Notes: a model not told the origin generated them from the letters alone. 64,000 nt of DNA from Streptomyces neyagawaensis (GCF_023516595.1 NZ_JAMGBG010000123.1:19178-83177), one strand, 5' to 3'; shown: positions 7,149 through 15,889, counted from the stretch's first letter. Translations and numbers: made by a program.

Positions 7149-9274
7149 CCCAGCAGTCCCAGCGCTCCCGCCAGCCCCGCCAGATTGACCGCGGAGACCG
7201 CCGCGCCGAGCACGGCGCCCACCGCCATCGCGACCAGGGCCTCACCCGCGACCACCACCCGGACCTGCCCCCGCGTGGCCCCCGCCAGCCGCAACGACCG
7301 CAGTTCCGCCCCGCGTGCCGACGTGGCCATGAGCAGCGTCCCGGCCAGCGCGATCCCCGCGTACAGCAGCGCGATCCCCAGCACCACGAAGAGTCCGAGC
7401 CGGGTCTGGGCGCCGCCCTTCGGCCGGTTGGCCTCCAGCCACTCCCCGGCGGCCCACACCCGCCCGTCGGCTCCGGACTCCCGCAGGGCCGCCCCGACCG
7501 CCTCCCGGTCCGCGCCGCCCCAGACCCGTATCTCGACCCGGTCCACCCCGGCGCCGCCGGCGTTCGCGGCGGTCACGTACGCCCCGTTGTCACCGGTCCC
7601 GCGGGCGAGCACCGCCACGATCCGCAGGCGTACGGGGCGCCCGTCGCCGAGCCAGACCCGCACCGACCGGCCCACCTCGGGCCGCTCCCACTCCTCGTTC
7701 ACGACGATGGAACGGTCGTCGAGGTCCCGTACGTCACCGGCGACCACCGGAAGCCGCGACACCGCCGCGAACGCCGCCACATCCGTCACCGCCCGCGCAT
7801 CGGACCGGACGAGCGCGGTCCGCTCCTCCTTCACGTACACGGCGGTAGAAGCCGACGCGGACACCACCGACGTGCCCGGATCGACCACCCCCCGCGCCCC
7901 GGCCGTCACACCGCTGGCCCCCGTGGTCGCACCGCCGGCCCCGGTCCCGAACGCCCCGCCGGACCCATGGCGTCGCCCGGCCCACTCGCCCAGCCGACCC
8001 TCCGGCCCCGTCACGACGAAGTCCGCCCGGGTCCTGGCCTCCGCCTCCGCCGCCTTCGCCCCGGCGACCGTCGCCGAGGAGCCCAGCAGTGAGCCGGCCA
8101 GCGCCACGGTCACCAGGACCGGGGCCGCGACGGCGGCGGTGCGCCGCACGGACGTGGCCGCGTTCTCGCGGACCAGCAGACCGACGGCACCGGGCAGCGC
8201 AGCGCCGATGAGCCGGACGAGGGGCCGGACGAGCAGGGGTGCGAGCGCCGCGACCGCGGTGATCAGCAGCATCGGCTGCGTGGTGTACGTCTTCCGCTTC
8301 AGCAGCTCCGCCGGGTCCGTGCCCCATCTCCAGGCCAGCAGCCCCAGTCCGGCCGCCAGCAGGGCGACACCGATCACCCGGCGCGACCGGGGCAGCACCG
8401 CCGTGTCCACGGACGCCTCCCGCAACGCCTCGACGGGACCGATCCGCCCGGCCCGCCGCGCGGCGACCCACGCCCCCGCGAACGCCACCGACACACCCGT
8501 CCAGAACGCCACGTGGTACGGCCACACGACCGAGTCCGGCAGCGCGAACCACGACGGCGCCACCCCGCCCGCCACCAGCTCCCCGATCAGCACGGGCGCG
8601 CCCCACGTGCCCAGCGCGCACCCGGCCGCCGACGCCGCGACCCCGACCGCCAGCGCCTCCCCGAGCAGCAGCCGCCGCACCTGCCCCGGCGTGGCGCCCG
8701 CCATCCGCAGCAGCCCGAACTCCCGCCGGCGCAGCGCCACGACGAAGGCGAAGGTCGACGCCGTCACGAACACCGACACGAACGCGGTGACCCCGGCGGC
8801 CGTGCCCAGCAGCGAGTTGACGGCGACCAGGGCCTCCGCGTCCCGCTCGTACGACGGGTCGACCCGCCGCCGGTCGTCCCCGGTCAGCACCCGTGCCCGA
8901 TCCCCGACGACGGCCCGTACGTCCGCGACGGGCGCGTCCACCCCGACGGCGTCCCGCGCCGCCGTGTCGTCCGTCCGCACCGGCCCCAGCTTCCGTAGCT
9001 GGGCCAGCAACCGCTCGTCCACAGGGTGTGGACGGGCCAGCTTCTTCGACACCCGCGCCGTACCGGACCCCCGCTCCACCTCGACCGTGAGCGTGTCGAT
9101 GCCCGCCACCACGACGGGGGAGGAGGCGAACCGCTCGGGTTCGCGCCCCGGCGGGTCCAGGGTCGCGGCGACCCCCAGCCCCATGACCGCCACCACGCCC
9201 ACGCCGAGCGCGACGGCCACGAACGACCCCACCAGCGCGGCCCACCGCGCCCGCAACGACGCCAGACTCAGCAC
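7115..9274 (-). CDS. ABC transporter permease, FtsX/MacB-like
   Basis: This is a 719-residue membrane protein. It opens LSLASLRARWAALVGSFVAVALG (first helix), followed by a large extracytoplasmic region, a core of FtsX-type helices (around TAFVSVFVTASTFAFVVALRRREFGLLRMAG) and a second FtsX-type module at the C-terminus (RGAELRSLRLAGATRGQVR). The duplicated FtsX layout is usual in actinobacterial exporters. GTG 9274 is chosen because GGGAGG lies eight bases upstream and the start overlaps the stop of the ATPase gene. With the upstream ATPase it should form an ATP-driven exporter or mechanotransmission complex; the substrate is unknown. Confidence 0.85.
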   Translation of the reverse strand: MLSLASLRARWAALVGSFVAVALGVGVVAVMGLGVAATLDPPGREPERFASSPVVVAGIDTLTVEVERGSGTARVSKKLARPHPVDERLLAQLRKLGPVRTDDTAARDAVGVDAPVADVRAVVGDRARVLTGDDRRRVDPSYERDAEALVAVNSLLGTAAGVTAFVSVFVTASTFAFVVALRRREFGLLRMAGATPGQVRRLLLGEALAVGVAASAAGCALGTWGAPVLIGELVAGGVAPSWFALPDSVVWPYHVAFWTGVSVAFAGAWVAARRAGRIGPVEALREASVDTAVLPRSRRVIGVALLAAGLGLLAWRWGTDPAELLKRKTYTTQPMLLITAVAALAPLLVRPLVRLIGAALPGAVGLLVRENAATSVRRTAAVAAPVLVTVALAGSLLGSSATVAGAKAAEAEARTRADFVVTGPEGRLGEWAGRRHGSGGAFGTGAGGATTGASGVTAGARGVVDPGTSVVSASASTAVYVKEERTALVRSDARAVTDVAAFAAVSRLPVVAGDVRDLDDRSIVVNEEWERPEVGRSVRVWLGDGRPVRLRIVAVLARGTGDNGAYVTAANAGGAGVDRVEIRVWGGADREAVGAALRESGADGRVWAAGEWLEANRPKGGAQTRLGLFVVLGIALLYAGIALAGTLLMATSARGAELRSLRLAGATRGQVRVVVAGEALVAMAVGAVLGAAVSAVNLAGLAGALGLLGAPVGIWWGAF

Positions 9275-10287
9275 GACGACGACCTCCCTACGACCACGCC
9301 CGCCCTGCCGGCCCCGCCCGTCACACCTGCGTCGCCCGTCCTGCCTACCGCACCCGCCACTTCCGCCGCCGGACCCGATCCACCGGCCCCGGCGCCGCGC
9401 TCCAACCCCGCCATGTGCGCCGCCACCGCCTCCGCGGACGGTGCGGTCAGCTCCCCGCTCACCCGCCCGTCGACGAGGAACACCACCCGGTCCGCGTGCG
9501 ACGCGGCCACCGGGTCGTGCGTGACCATGACCGTCGTCTGACCCTCCCGGTCCACCAGTTCGCGCAGCAGTCCGAGCACCTCGCGGCTGGTGGTGGTGTC
9601 GAGCGCGCCCGTCGGTTCGTCGCCGAACAGCACCGCGGGCCGGGTGATCAGCGCCCGCGCCAGCGCCACCCGCTGCTGCTGCCCGCCGGACAGCTCGGCC
9701 GGCCGGTGCCCGGCCCGCTCGCCGAGCCCCACCCGGTCGAGCGCCGCCCGCACCGCGCCCCGTGACGGCCGCCGCCCGGCGAGCCGCAGCGGCAGGGCGA
9801 CGTTCTGGGCGGCGGTCAGCGAAGGGAGCAGGTTGAAGGACTGGAAGACGAAGCCGATCCGGTCCCGGCGCAACAGCGTCAGCCGCCGTTCGCCCAGCCC
9901 GCCCAGCTCGACCCCGTCGACCCGCACCGTCCCGCCCGACGGCCGGTCCAGCCCCGCCGCACACTGCAACAGCGTCGACTTGCCCGACCCCGACGGCCCC
10001 ATCACCGCCGTGAAGGTCCCCACGGCGAAGTCGAGATCCACCCCGTCCAGGGCGACGACGTCCCCGTACACCCGCCGCAGCCCCCGCACCCGCACGGCCG
10101 CCGAGCCCTCCGCGGCCGACGTTCCTCCCGACACCCCGGCGTCCGCCGCCACCGTCGGTGTCGCCGGTGCTCCTGACGTCCCGTGCGTTCCCGCCGACCG
10201 CCTCAGCCACCCCGGCCGTCCCGCACGTCCCGGTCGCGCCATCCTTCGGGGTACCCCCGACGTGCCCGTTTCCTCTGTCCTGGTCAT
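9268..10287 (-). CDS. ABC transporter ATP-binding protein, MacB/LolD type
   Basis: The 339-residue protein has Walker A GPSGSGKSTLLQ, Q-loop FVFQSFNLLPSL, signature LSGGQQQRVALARAL and Walker B VLFGDEPTGALD followed by the H-loop VMVTHDP. It carries an N-terminal extension of about 60 residues rich in Gly, Ser and Thr. ATG 10287 (MTRTEETGTSG) is preceded by GGGAG at good spacing; the frame upstream of it is not family-like. It overlaps the permease gene by seven bases and is divergent from the DUF2786 gene, 109 bases away. Confidence 0.88.
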   Translation of the reverse strand: MTRTEETGTSGVPRRMARPGRAGRPGWLRRSAGTHGTSGAPATPTVAADAGVSGGTSAAEGSAAVRVRGLRRVYGDVVALDGVDLDFAVGTFTAVMGPSGSGKSTLLQCAAGLDRPSGGTVRVDGVELGGLGERRLTLLRRDRIGFVFQSFNLLPSLTAAQNVALPLRLAGRRPSRGAVRAALDRVGLGERAGHRPAELSGGQQQRVALARALITRPAVLFGDEPTGALDTTTSREVLGLLRELVDREGQTTVMVTHDPVAASHADRVVFLVDGRVSGELTAPSAEAVAAHMAGLERGAGAGGSGPAAEVAGAVGRTGDAGVTGGAGRAGVVVGRSSSC

Positions 10288-10396
10288 GACTCCCAGCGAA
10301 CCGTCCGCGGCCCGCCCGCACACGACCACTGGAGGGCGTCCCGCGGTAGGGCCAGCACTACCTCCGCCCCGCCCACGCCATGACACGATCGAACAC

Positions 10397-11623
10397 GTGA
10401 GTACGACCAGCACGGTGGACCGCGCCTTCGAGGCGGCCCTCTACGCCGACACCGACGCCGCCCTCGACACCGGCGCCTCCCTGCTCGCCGCCGACCCCGC
10501 GACCGACGCGGAGGTGGCCCGGCGGGGCCGGGAGTTCGTCGCCGGCGCCTGGCGACGCGGCTGGCAGCCCGCCGACGTCGTACGCCTGGTCCGGCGCGAC
10601 CTGGACGACGCCCACGTACGGCTGGCCGCGCGCCTCGTCGTCGACGAGCACGAGGAGGGGCGGGACGACGAGCACCGGAACGGGCGGGCGCCCGGCGGTG
10701 GACGACGGCAGCCCCCGAGCCCCCGCTGGGCCGCCCAGCTGGACGAGGCGCGGGCCCTCGCCGAAGCCGGGCCCGCCGCCGAGAGCGGGCCCGGCGGCGA
10801 CCGCTTCTCCCGGGCCACGACCGCGCTGGAGCTGTACCGCCTGCTTCTGCGTCTGCCCACCCTGGAATCCCTCGACCGCCCCAGGGACACCGGCGCGCAC
10901 CCGTCCCACCACCCCGAGTCCCGGATGCTCTCCCGGATCCGCGCCCTCCTCGCCAAGGCGGAGGCCACCGACTTCCCCGAGGAGGCGGAGGCGCTCAGCG
11001 CGAAGGCGCAGGAGCTGATGGCCCGGCACAGCATCGACGAGGCGCTGCTGGCGGCCCGTACCCACGCGAAGGACGCGCCCGGCGCCTGCCGGATCGGGGT
11101 GGACGCGCCGTACGAGACGGCCAAGGCCGTGCTCCTCGACGCCGTGGCCCGCGCGAACCGTTGCGAGGCCGTGTGGAACGAGGCCTTCGGCTTCTCCACG
11201 GTCGTCGGGTTCGAGGCGGACCTGGAGTCGGTCGAGCTGCTCTACACCTCGCTCCTCGTCCAGGCCACCACCGCGATGACGAAGGCGGAGGCGGCCCAGC
11301 GCAAGGGCGGCCGCAAACGGACCAAGACCTTCCGGCAGTCGTTCCTGGCCGCCTACGCCCACCGGATAGGTGACCGACTGACGGCCGCCGCCGAGGCCGA
11401 GGTCGAACGGACCGAGCGAACCGAGGGCGAGGGCACCCCGGAACAGGACCTGCTGCCCGTGCTCGCCGCCCGCGGCGTCGCCGTCCGCGACCGGTTCACC
11501 CGGATGTTCCCGGACACCGTCACCACCCGCGTACGAGGCGTCAGCGACGCCGCCGGCTGGCAACAGGGCGCCGAGGCAGCCGACCGCGCCCAGGTCAGGG
11601 CCCGACCCCGACTGCCGTCATGA
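10397..11623 (+). CDS. DUF2786 domain protein
   Basis: This is a 408-residue soluble protein. The family signature is MLSRIRALLAKAEATDFPEEAE... continuing to SAKAQELMARHSIDE (about 177-220). The rest is helical and charged, with a basic GGRKRTKTFRQSF segment before the C-terminal third. Its function is unknown in any organism that I can name. The start GTG 10397 is the first plausible one after the divergent ABC gene; no strong Shine-Dalgarno precedes it, so a leaderless start is possible. Confidence 0.8.
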   Translation: MSTTSTVDRAFEAALYADTDAALDTGASLLAADPATDAEVARRGREFVAGAWRRGWQPADVVRLVRRDLDDAHVRLAARLVVDEHEEGRDDEHRNGRAPGGGRRQPPSPRWAAQLDEARALAEAGPAAESGPGGDRFSRATTALELYRLLLRLPTLESLDRPRDTGAHPSHHPESRMLSRIRALLAKAEATDFPEEAEALSAKAQELMARHSIDEALLAARTHAKDAPGACRIGVDAPYETAKAVLLDAVARANRCEAVWNEAFGFSTVVGFEADLESVELLYTSLLVQATTAMTKAEAAQRKGGRKRTKTFRQSFLAAYAHRIGDRLTAAAEAEVERTERTEGEGTPEQDLLPVLAARGVAVRDRFTRMFPDTVTTRVRGVSDAAGWQQGAEAADRAQVRARPRLPS

Positions 11624-11718
11624 ACGCGCCCCGTCTGCCGTCCTGAACACACCGGGGCGCCCCGTCCGCACCGCCGGCCGCCGCACCGGTCGACCCAGGG
11701 GGCCCCACGGGTCACCGC

Positions 11719-12294
11719 TCAGTCGCCCACCGGCGTGAACGGCCCCACCGTCGCGTCCAGCGTGCCGCCCGACTGGAGGGCGACCTCCGCGTCCGGCCAG
11801 TCGTAGGTGTTGGCCTTCTTCTCGCCCGGCAGGCTGAAGCTCAGCTTGTCCACGTCGGCGCTCTTCTGCGCGTCCCCGGCCACCCCGCGCACATAGGCGA
11901 TGGTGAAGGTCACCGACTGGCCCTCCGCGAGGGTCATCTCGGCGTCCTTCGCCGCGCCCTCCTGCGGCGCGAGCGGGAAGGACTGCCCGCCGGCGAGCAG
12001 TTCGACGTGGGCGAGGCCCTTCACGGTGCAGGGGGCACCGCTCTTGTTGGTGACGGTGACCGGCACGGCGCCCTCGTCACCGGCGGCCGGCGCGGCGCTG
12101 CTCGGCCCCACCTCGAACGCGGTCTTGGCGGCGACACACGCGGAGCCCGAGCCCGCGCCCTTCCCGTCGCCGGAGGGGGACGCGGTGGCGGTCTTGCCCC
12201 CGTCGCCGGCGTCACCCCCGTCGTTGCCGCCGCAGGCGGTCAGTGTGAGAGCCGCGAGGAGCGCGGCGGCGATGGCGGTCGGAGCGGTACGCAT
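11719..12294 (-). CDS. DUF4232-type lipoprotein
   Basis: The 191-residue protein has a signal peptide with lipobox LTAC (Cys21), then a Gly/Asp/Ser-rich tether (about 22-55). A beta-rich domain follows with the VTVTNKSGAPCTVKGLAHVEL pattern seen in DUF4232 proteins and two conserved-looking cysteines (ACVAAK, PCTVKG). It is predicted to be anchored to the outer face of the membrane. A hairpin at 12350-12379 separates it from the lipoprotein gene upstream on the same strand. Function unknown. Confidence 0.75.
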   Translation of the reverse strand: MRTAPTAIAAALLAALTLTACGGNDGGDAGDGGKTATASPSGDGKGAGSGSACVAAKTAFEVGPSSAAPAAGDEGAVPVTVTNKSGAPCTVKGLAHVELLAGGQSFPLAPQEGAAKDAEMTLAEGQSVTFTIAYVRGVAGDAQKSADVDKLSFSLPGEKKANTYDWPDAEVALQSGGTLDATVGPFTPVGD

Positions 12295-12349
12295 GAAGTT
12301 CCCGAGAGTTCGTGGCTGTCGCAGCCTGTGCTGGTGTGAAGGTACGAAC

Positions 12350-12379
12350 GGGCCGCGGAACCCGGTGGTTCCACGGCCC
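12350..12379 (-). terminator. Hairpin between the two lipoprotein genes
   Basis: GGGCCG-C-GGAACC (12350-12362) pairs with GGTTCC-A-CGGCCC (12367-12379) around a CGGT loop, with one mismatch. It follows the stop of the 12404-12943 gene. Confidence 0.6.
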
Positions 12380-12403
12380 GCCGCCCCATGACTGAGAAGG
12401 GCC

Positions 12404-12943
12404 CTAGGACCCCGAGCCCGCCGTGGGCAGGTCCGTCGGGAGGCCCGAGGGGAGCGCGCCCTCGGTCTTCTGGAAGGTCTCCTTGCCGACCTTGCCCTCC
12501 CAGGTGACCGTGAGGGACTTGGCGTCCACGGAGTCGACCATGCCCGAGGTGCGGTCCTTGGTGCCGTCGGTGCACTTCAGCTCGATCATCCGCATGTTCG
12601 CCTCGTCGGAGACCTTGCCGCTGCACACCGTGCCGCCGACGACGAACAGCGCGGCCTCGTCGCCGTTCACGAACAGGGCGACCGGCTTGCCGCCCGTCGT
12701 GGCGAGCCAGTTGCCCTGGAGCTTCTTGTCGCCGCCGGTGGAGCCGCCGGAGTCGGTGCCGCCGTCGGCCGTGTCCGTCGCCGTGGGGGTGGCCTTCGGT
12801 TCCTTCGCCGCGGAGTCGCCGTCGTCGCTGCACCCGGTCAGCACGAGCGCGGCCGCCAGCCCGGCGGCCGCGGCCCCGGCCCGCACGCGCCGGCGGGTCG
12901 AGGTCCCCCTCGTCGCGGTCCTTGCCGTCATCGCCGTAGTCAC
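12404..12943 (-). CDS. Small secreted lipoprotein
   Basis: The 179-residue protein has a twin-arginine-like basic N-terminus (STRRRVRAG), a hydrophobic core and lipobox LTGC, followed by an Asp/Thr/Gly-rich tether. The globular part contains LQGNWLATTGGKPVALFVNG and GTVCSGKVSDEANMRMIELKC, which could form a small beta-barrel with two cysteines. GTG 12943 is preferred because GGGGAGA lies six bases upstream; ATG 12931 is the alternative. Function unknown. It reads as a paralogous type of cell-surface lipoprotein next to the DUF4232 gene. Confidence 0.7.
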   Translation of the reverse strand: MTTAMTARTATRGTSTRRRVRAGAAAAGLAAALVLTGCSDDGDSAAKEPKATPTATDTADGGTDSGGSTGGDKKLQGNWLATTGGKPVALFVNGDEAALFVVGGTVCSGKVSDEANMRMIELKCTDGTKDRTSGMVDSVDAKSLTVTWEGKVGKETFQKTEGALPSGLPTDLPTAGSGS

Positions 12944-13125
12944 TGAGGTCTCCCCAAGGTATGGCCGGATCCGGTCGCCGCGGCGACAGCGGCAAGCTAC
13001 CAGGAGCCCCCGGGCGCCGGTTCGCCGGGAACTGTGAGAACCCAGCGAACCGTTGATGACGACCCCGCCCGCGCACCCCGCCCACGCCTGCCCCGCCCCC
13101 GCACGCCGCCCGCGCCCCCCGCCCG

Positions 13126-13431
13126 TCACCAGGACGACTTGCGCACCCCCGGCAGATACCCGGCGTGCGCCTGCTCCCGCAGGCTGACGCGGGACAGTCC
13201 GAACGCCCGGAAGTAGCCGCGCGGCCTGCCGTCCACACTGTCCCGGTTGCGGACGCGCGTCGCGCTCGCGTCACGCGGCTGCCGCGCCAGCTCCCGCCGC
13301 GCCGCGAGCCGTTCGGCGTCCGTGGAGGACGGCCGCCGGATGATCTCCTTCAGCTCCGCGCGCCGAGCGGCGTACCGGGCGACGATCTCCTGCCGCTTGT
13401 CATTCTTCGCGATCTTGCTCTTCTTCGCCAT
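13126..13431 (-). CDS. rpsN: 30S ribosomal protein S14, zinc-independent form
   Basis: The 101-residue protein starts MAKKSKIAKNDKRQEIVARYAARRAELKEI in pattern and ends with the S14 core GRPRGYFRAFGLSRVSLREQA. It lacks the two CXXC pairs of the zinc-binding form, so it is the C-minus paralogue. It binds 16S rRNA in the 30S head. Its ATG shares a base with the stop of the L28 gene, so the two are one operon driven from the Zur-like box at 13702. Under zinc starvation it is expected to replace zinc-bound S14. Confidence 0.93.
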   Translation of the reverse strand: MAKKSKIAKNDKRQEIVARYAARRAELKEIIRRPSSTDAERLAARRELARQPRDASATRVRNRDSVDGRPRGYFRAFGLSRVSLREQAHAGYLPGVRKSSW

Positions 13432-13667
13432 CAGACCCGCACCCCCCTGGCGCGGATCCGCGCGACGGCGGCCTCGACGCCGATGACGTCGACGGTCTTG
13501 ATCCCCTTCGTGCTCAGCCGGAGCCGCACGTACCGGTTCTCGCTCGGCAGCCAGTACCGCTTGGACTGGATGTTGGGGTCGAAGCGGCGTGACGTGCGCC
13601 GGTGGGAGTGCGAGACGCGGTTGCCGAAGCCCGGCTGGGCGCCGGTCAGCATGCAGTGGGCGGACAA
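13431..13667 (-). CDS. rpmB: 50S ribosomal protein L28, zinc-independent form
   Basis: The 78-residue protein has the L28 signature GNRVSHSHRRTSRRFDPNIQ. The start is TTG 13667 (LSAHCMLTG), judged from the family length; AGAGGT lies about 10 bases upstream. The single Cys near the N-terminus does not make the four-cysteine site of zinc-type L28. It is the first gene of the leftward arm of the divergent zinc-starvation locus. Confidence 0.9.
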   Translation of the reverse strand: MSAHCMLTGAQPGFGNRVSHSHRRTSRRFDPNIQSKRYWLPSENRYVRLRLSTKGIKTVDVIGVEAAVARIRARGVRV

Positions 13668-13701
13668 GGGTGACGCACCTCTCTCTGCTCGATGATGTAA
13701 A

Positions 13702-13716
13702 TGGAATTCATTTTCA
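13702..13716. promoter_or_regulatory. Zur box between the divergent ribosomal protein genes
   Basis: On the minus strand the site reads TGAAAATGAATTCCA, a 7-1-7 inverted repeat. It matches 13 of 15 positions of the TGAAAATGATTTTCA pattern known for actinobacterial Zur. It lies in the 62-bp gap between rpmB (TTG 13667) and rpmG (ATG 13730), so one site could repress both arms when zinc is plentiful. Confidence 0.8.
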
Positions 13717-13729
13717 GTAAGATACCAGC

Positions 13730-13894
13730 ATGGCACGCAACGAACTCCGTCCGGTCGTCAAGCTCCGCTCCACGGTCGGCACGGGCTATACGTACGTCAC
13801 CCGCAAGAACCGCCGGAACGACCCGGACCGGCTGACCCTGCGCAAGTACGACCCGATGGCGGGCCGTCACGTCGACTTCCGAGAGGAGCGCTGA
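13730..13894 (+). CDS. rpmG: 50S ribosomal protein L33, zinc-independent form
   Basis: The 54-residue protein MARNELRPVVKLRSTVGTGY... keeps the L33 core (TYVTRKNRRNDPDRLTLRKYDP) but has no cysteines, so it is the C-minus form. It is first in the rightward arm of the zinc locus and ends five bases before the L31 gene. It is expected to be made when zinc is low. Confidence 0.93.
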   Translation: MARNELRPVVKLRSTVGTGYTYVTRKNRRNDPDRLTLRKYDPMAGRHVDFREER

Positions 13895-13899
13895 CCGCG

Positions 13900-14151
13900 A
13901 TGAAGAAGGACATCCACCCCTCGTACGGGCCCGTCGTCTTCCGGGACCGCGCCGCGAACCACACCTTCCTCACCCGCTCGACGATGACGAGCGAGAAGAC
14001 GATCGAATGGGAGGACGGCCACACGTACCCGGTGGTCGACGTCGAGATCTCGAACGTCAGCCACCCCTTCTACACGGGCACCGCGCGCGTGCTGGACACG
14101 GCGGGTCGCGTGGAGAAGTTCGAGAAGCGGTACGGGAAGAAGCGGGGCTGA
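13900..14151 (+). CDS. rpmE2: 50S ribosomal protein L31, type B (zinc-independent)
   Basis: The 83-residue protein MKKDIHPSYGPVVFRDRAAN has the type B L31 pattern (TRSTMTSEKTIEWEDGHTYPV, ISNVSHPFYTG) and no cysteines. GAGAGGAG lies about 12 bases upstream, inside the end of rpmG. It lies between L33 and the CobW-type gene in one operon. In other bacteria displacement of zinc-bearing L31 by this form frees zinc from ribosomes. Confidence 0.94.
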   Translation: MKKDIHPSYGPVVFRDRAANHTFLTRSTMTSEKTIEWEDGHTYPVVDVEISNVSHPFYTGTARVLDTAGRVEKFEKRYGKKRG

Positions 14152-14156
14152 CCGAC

Positions 14157-15386
14157 GTGACCCAGCTGTCTGTCGCGATCGTCGGCGGGCTCCACGCCGA
14201 CGCCCGGCGGGCCGCCGTCGAGGCGCTGCTCGCCGGGGTCCCGGGCAGCGTCGCGCTGCACCACGACCTGTCCACCGCCGTCGACGGAACGGTCCTGCGG
14301 ACGATCCGGGACGCCGCGGGCATCGTCTCCACCGGCGAGACCCCGCTCGTCAACGACTGCGCCTGCTGCGCCCTGCGCGAGGACCTCGTCCCCGAACTGG
14401 AGCGCCTCGCCGAGGCGGGCGTCACCCGCCTCGCGGTGGTCGAACTCTGGGACTCGGTCGAACCCAAGGCCATGGCCGAGGTCGTCGCGGCGAGCGGTCT
14501 GCCGCTGACCTCGGTGATCACGGCGGTCGACCCCGCCCTCCTGCTGCCCTGCCTCGGCAACGGCGACGACCTCGCCGAGACCGGCCTCGCCGCCGCCCCG
14601 ACCGACGAACGCACCGTCGCCGACACCTTCGCCCGCCAACTGGAGTACGCCCCCGTCCTCGCCGTACTCGACTCGGAGGAGGCGGACGAGGAGGACAGAG
14701 CCCTCCTCTCCCAACTCCACCCGACGGCGCTACGGGTGCCGATTCAGGGTCAGGGGGCGCCCTCGGTTCTTGAGGGGCGCGGGGAACCGCGCGACCAGCC
14801 ACGACGCACCCGCACCCCGCAACGCGCCACCACCCCCATGGCACCGCCCGGTTCCCTGCTCGCGGCAGCGCTCGCCGGGTTCGACGTGGAGGCCGCCGCC
14901 GCGGCCCAGCACCCCGCCTGCGCCCTGCTCCCCACCGATGCCGACGAGCACGGCGTCACCACCCTCGTCTGGCACCGCCACCGCCCCTTCCACCCGGAGC
15001 GCCTGTACGCGGCCCTGGAGGACCTGTGCTGCGCGGCCGCCCGCAGCCGCGGCAGGTTCTGGCTGGCCGAACGCCCGGACACCCTGCTGCACTGGGACGC
15101 CGCCGGCGGCGCCCTGTGCGTGGAGTCGGCCGGGCCCTGGCTCGCCTCGCTGCCGGACGCGGCCTGGGACATGGTGCCCCCGGTGCGCCGCGCGGCCGCC
15201 GCGCTCGACTGGCACCCGGAGCACGGCGACCGCTGCCAGCACCTGGTCTTCACCTCGCCGGGCCTGGACCGCGACGGACTCGAACGGCTGCTGGAGTCCT
15301 GCCTGCTCACCGACGCCGAGTACGCCGCCGGGCGCGAAGCCTGGGAACGGCTGCCGCGCCCCTTCGACGCCTTCCTGGAGGTCTGA
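14157..15386 (+). CDS. CobW/COG0523 family GTP-binding protein (zinc-starvation metallochaperone type)
   Basis: The 409-residue protein opens LSVAIVGGLHADARRAA, a P-loop position in which the usual GxxGxGKT is degenerate. It keeps the metal-binding NDCACCALREDL motif (Cys-x-Cys-Cys, about 67-70) and a CobW C-terminal domain (about 245-400). Members of this family in Zur regulons are thought to deliver zinc to essential enzymes. Residues about 198-237, between the two domains, are encoded by a copy of a dispersed GC-rich repeat, giving a Pro/Arg-rich insert. The weak P-loop raises doubt about GTPase activity. It sits five bases after L31 and three before S18. Confidence 0.82.
   Translation: MTQLSVAIVGGLHADARRAAVEALLAGVPGSVALHHDLSTAVDGTVLRTIRDAAGIVSTGETPLVNDCACCALREDLVPELERLAEAGVTRLAVVELWDSVEPKAMAEVVAASGLPLTSVITAVDPALLLPCLGNGDDLAETGLAAAPTDERTVADTFARQLEYAPVLAVLDSEEADEEDRALLSQLHPTALRVPIQGQGAPSVLEGRGEPRDQPRRTRTPQRATTPMAPPGSLLAAALAGFDVEAAAAAQHPACALLPTDADEHGVTTLVWHRHRPFHPERLYAALEDLCCAAARSRGRFWLAERPDTLLHWDAAGGALCVESAGPWLASLPDAAWDMVPPVRRAAAALDWHPEHGDRCQHLVFTSPGLDRDGLERLLESCLLTDAEYAAGREAWERLPRPFDAFLEV
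14771..14801 (+). repeat. Dispersed GGGGCGCGGGGAAC element, copy 2, inside a coding region
   Basis: TTGAGGGGCGCGGGGAACCG at the start of this stretch, continuing CGCGACCAGCC, matches the copy at 26461-26491 at 29 of 31 positions. Here it lies in frame within the CobW-type gene. Confidence 0.75.
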
Positions 15387-15389
15387 CCC

Positions 15390-15623
15390 ATGGCCCGCAA
15401 GCCCGAGCGGAAGCCCGCCAAGTCCCGCCCCAACCCTTTGGACCAGGCCGGGATCACCTACATCGACTACAAGGACACCGACCTGTTGCGCCGGTTCATC
15501 TCCGACCGCGGCAAGATCCGCAGCCGCCGGGTCACCCGGGTCTCCGCCCAGCAGCAGCGGCAGCTGGCCCGCGCGATCAAGAACGCCCGGGAGATGGCGC
15601 TCCTTCCGTACTCCTCACGGTGA
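15390..15623 (+). CDS. rpsR2: 30S ribosomal protein S18, zinc-independent form
   Basis: The 77-residue protein MARKPERKPAKSRPNPLDQAG has the S18 core (YIDYKDTDLLRRFISDRGKI, SRRVTRVSAQQQRQLARAIK). It contains no cysteines. It is the last gene of the rightward zinc-starvation operon and is followed by a 14-bp perfect terminator stem. Confidence 0.93.
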   Translation: MARKPERKPAKSRPNPLDQAGITYIDYKDTDLLRRFISDRGKIRSRRVTRVSAQQQRQLARAIKNAREMALLPYSSR

Positions 15624-15668
15624 GCGCGTCCCACTGAGCGCGTCCCACTGATCCACCGCCCCCCACCC

Positions 15669-15704
15669 GGCCCCCGGCGAGGACCCACCACCTCGCCGGG
15701 GGCC
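15669..15704 (+). terminator. Strong intrinsic terminator of the zinc-starvation operon
   Basis: GGCCCCCGGCGAGG (15669-15682) and CCTCGCCGGGGGCC (15691-15704) form a perfect 14-bp stem with an 8-nt loop. A T-rich run (GCTTCCTTTCCGCTTCTTTT) follows. Confidence 0.9.
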
Positions 15705-15889
15705 GCTTCCTTTCCGCTTCTTTTCCGCCAATCTGTGCGATCAGGAATCCCGCCGTCGACGGGCCGCCGTGAACTTCCGGGGGCCGCGCCACGTACCGAG
15801 AAGTTGAAGACGTGACGTGCGAAGGGAACAGGAACGCCCCAGGATGCGTCTCTCAAGTGCCCCGGTGCTGTAATCGCGGCACCACCCCT

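Noticed and set aside
7275..10413. Single fused ABC ATPase-permease on the minus strand
   Set aside because: The long frame that begins at 10321 is the permease frame; ATPase motifs are in another frame with its own stop at 9268, so these are two genes.
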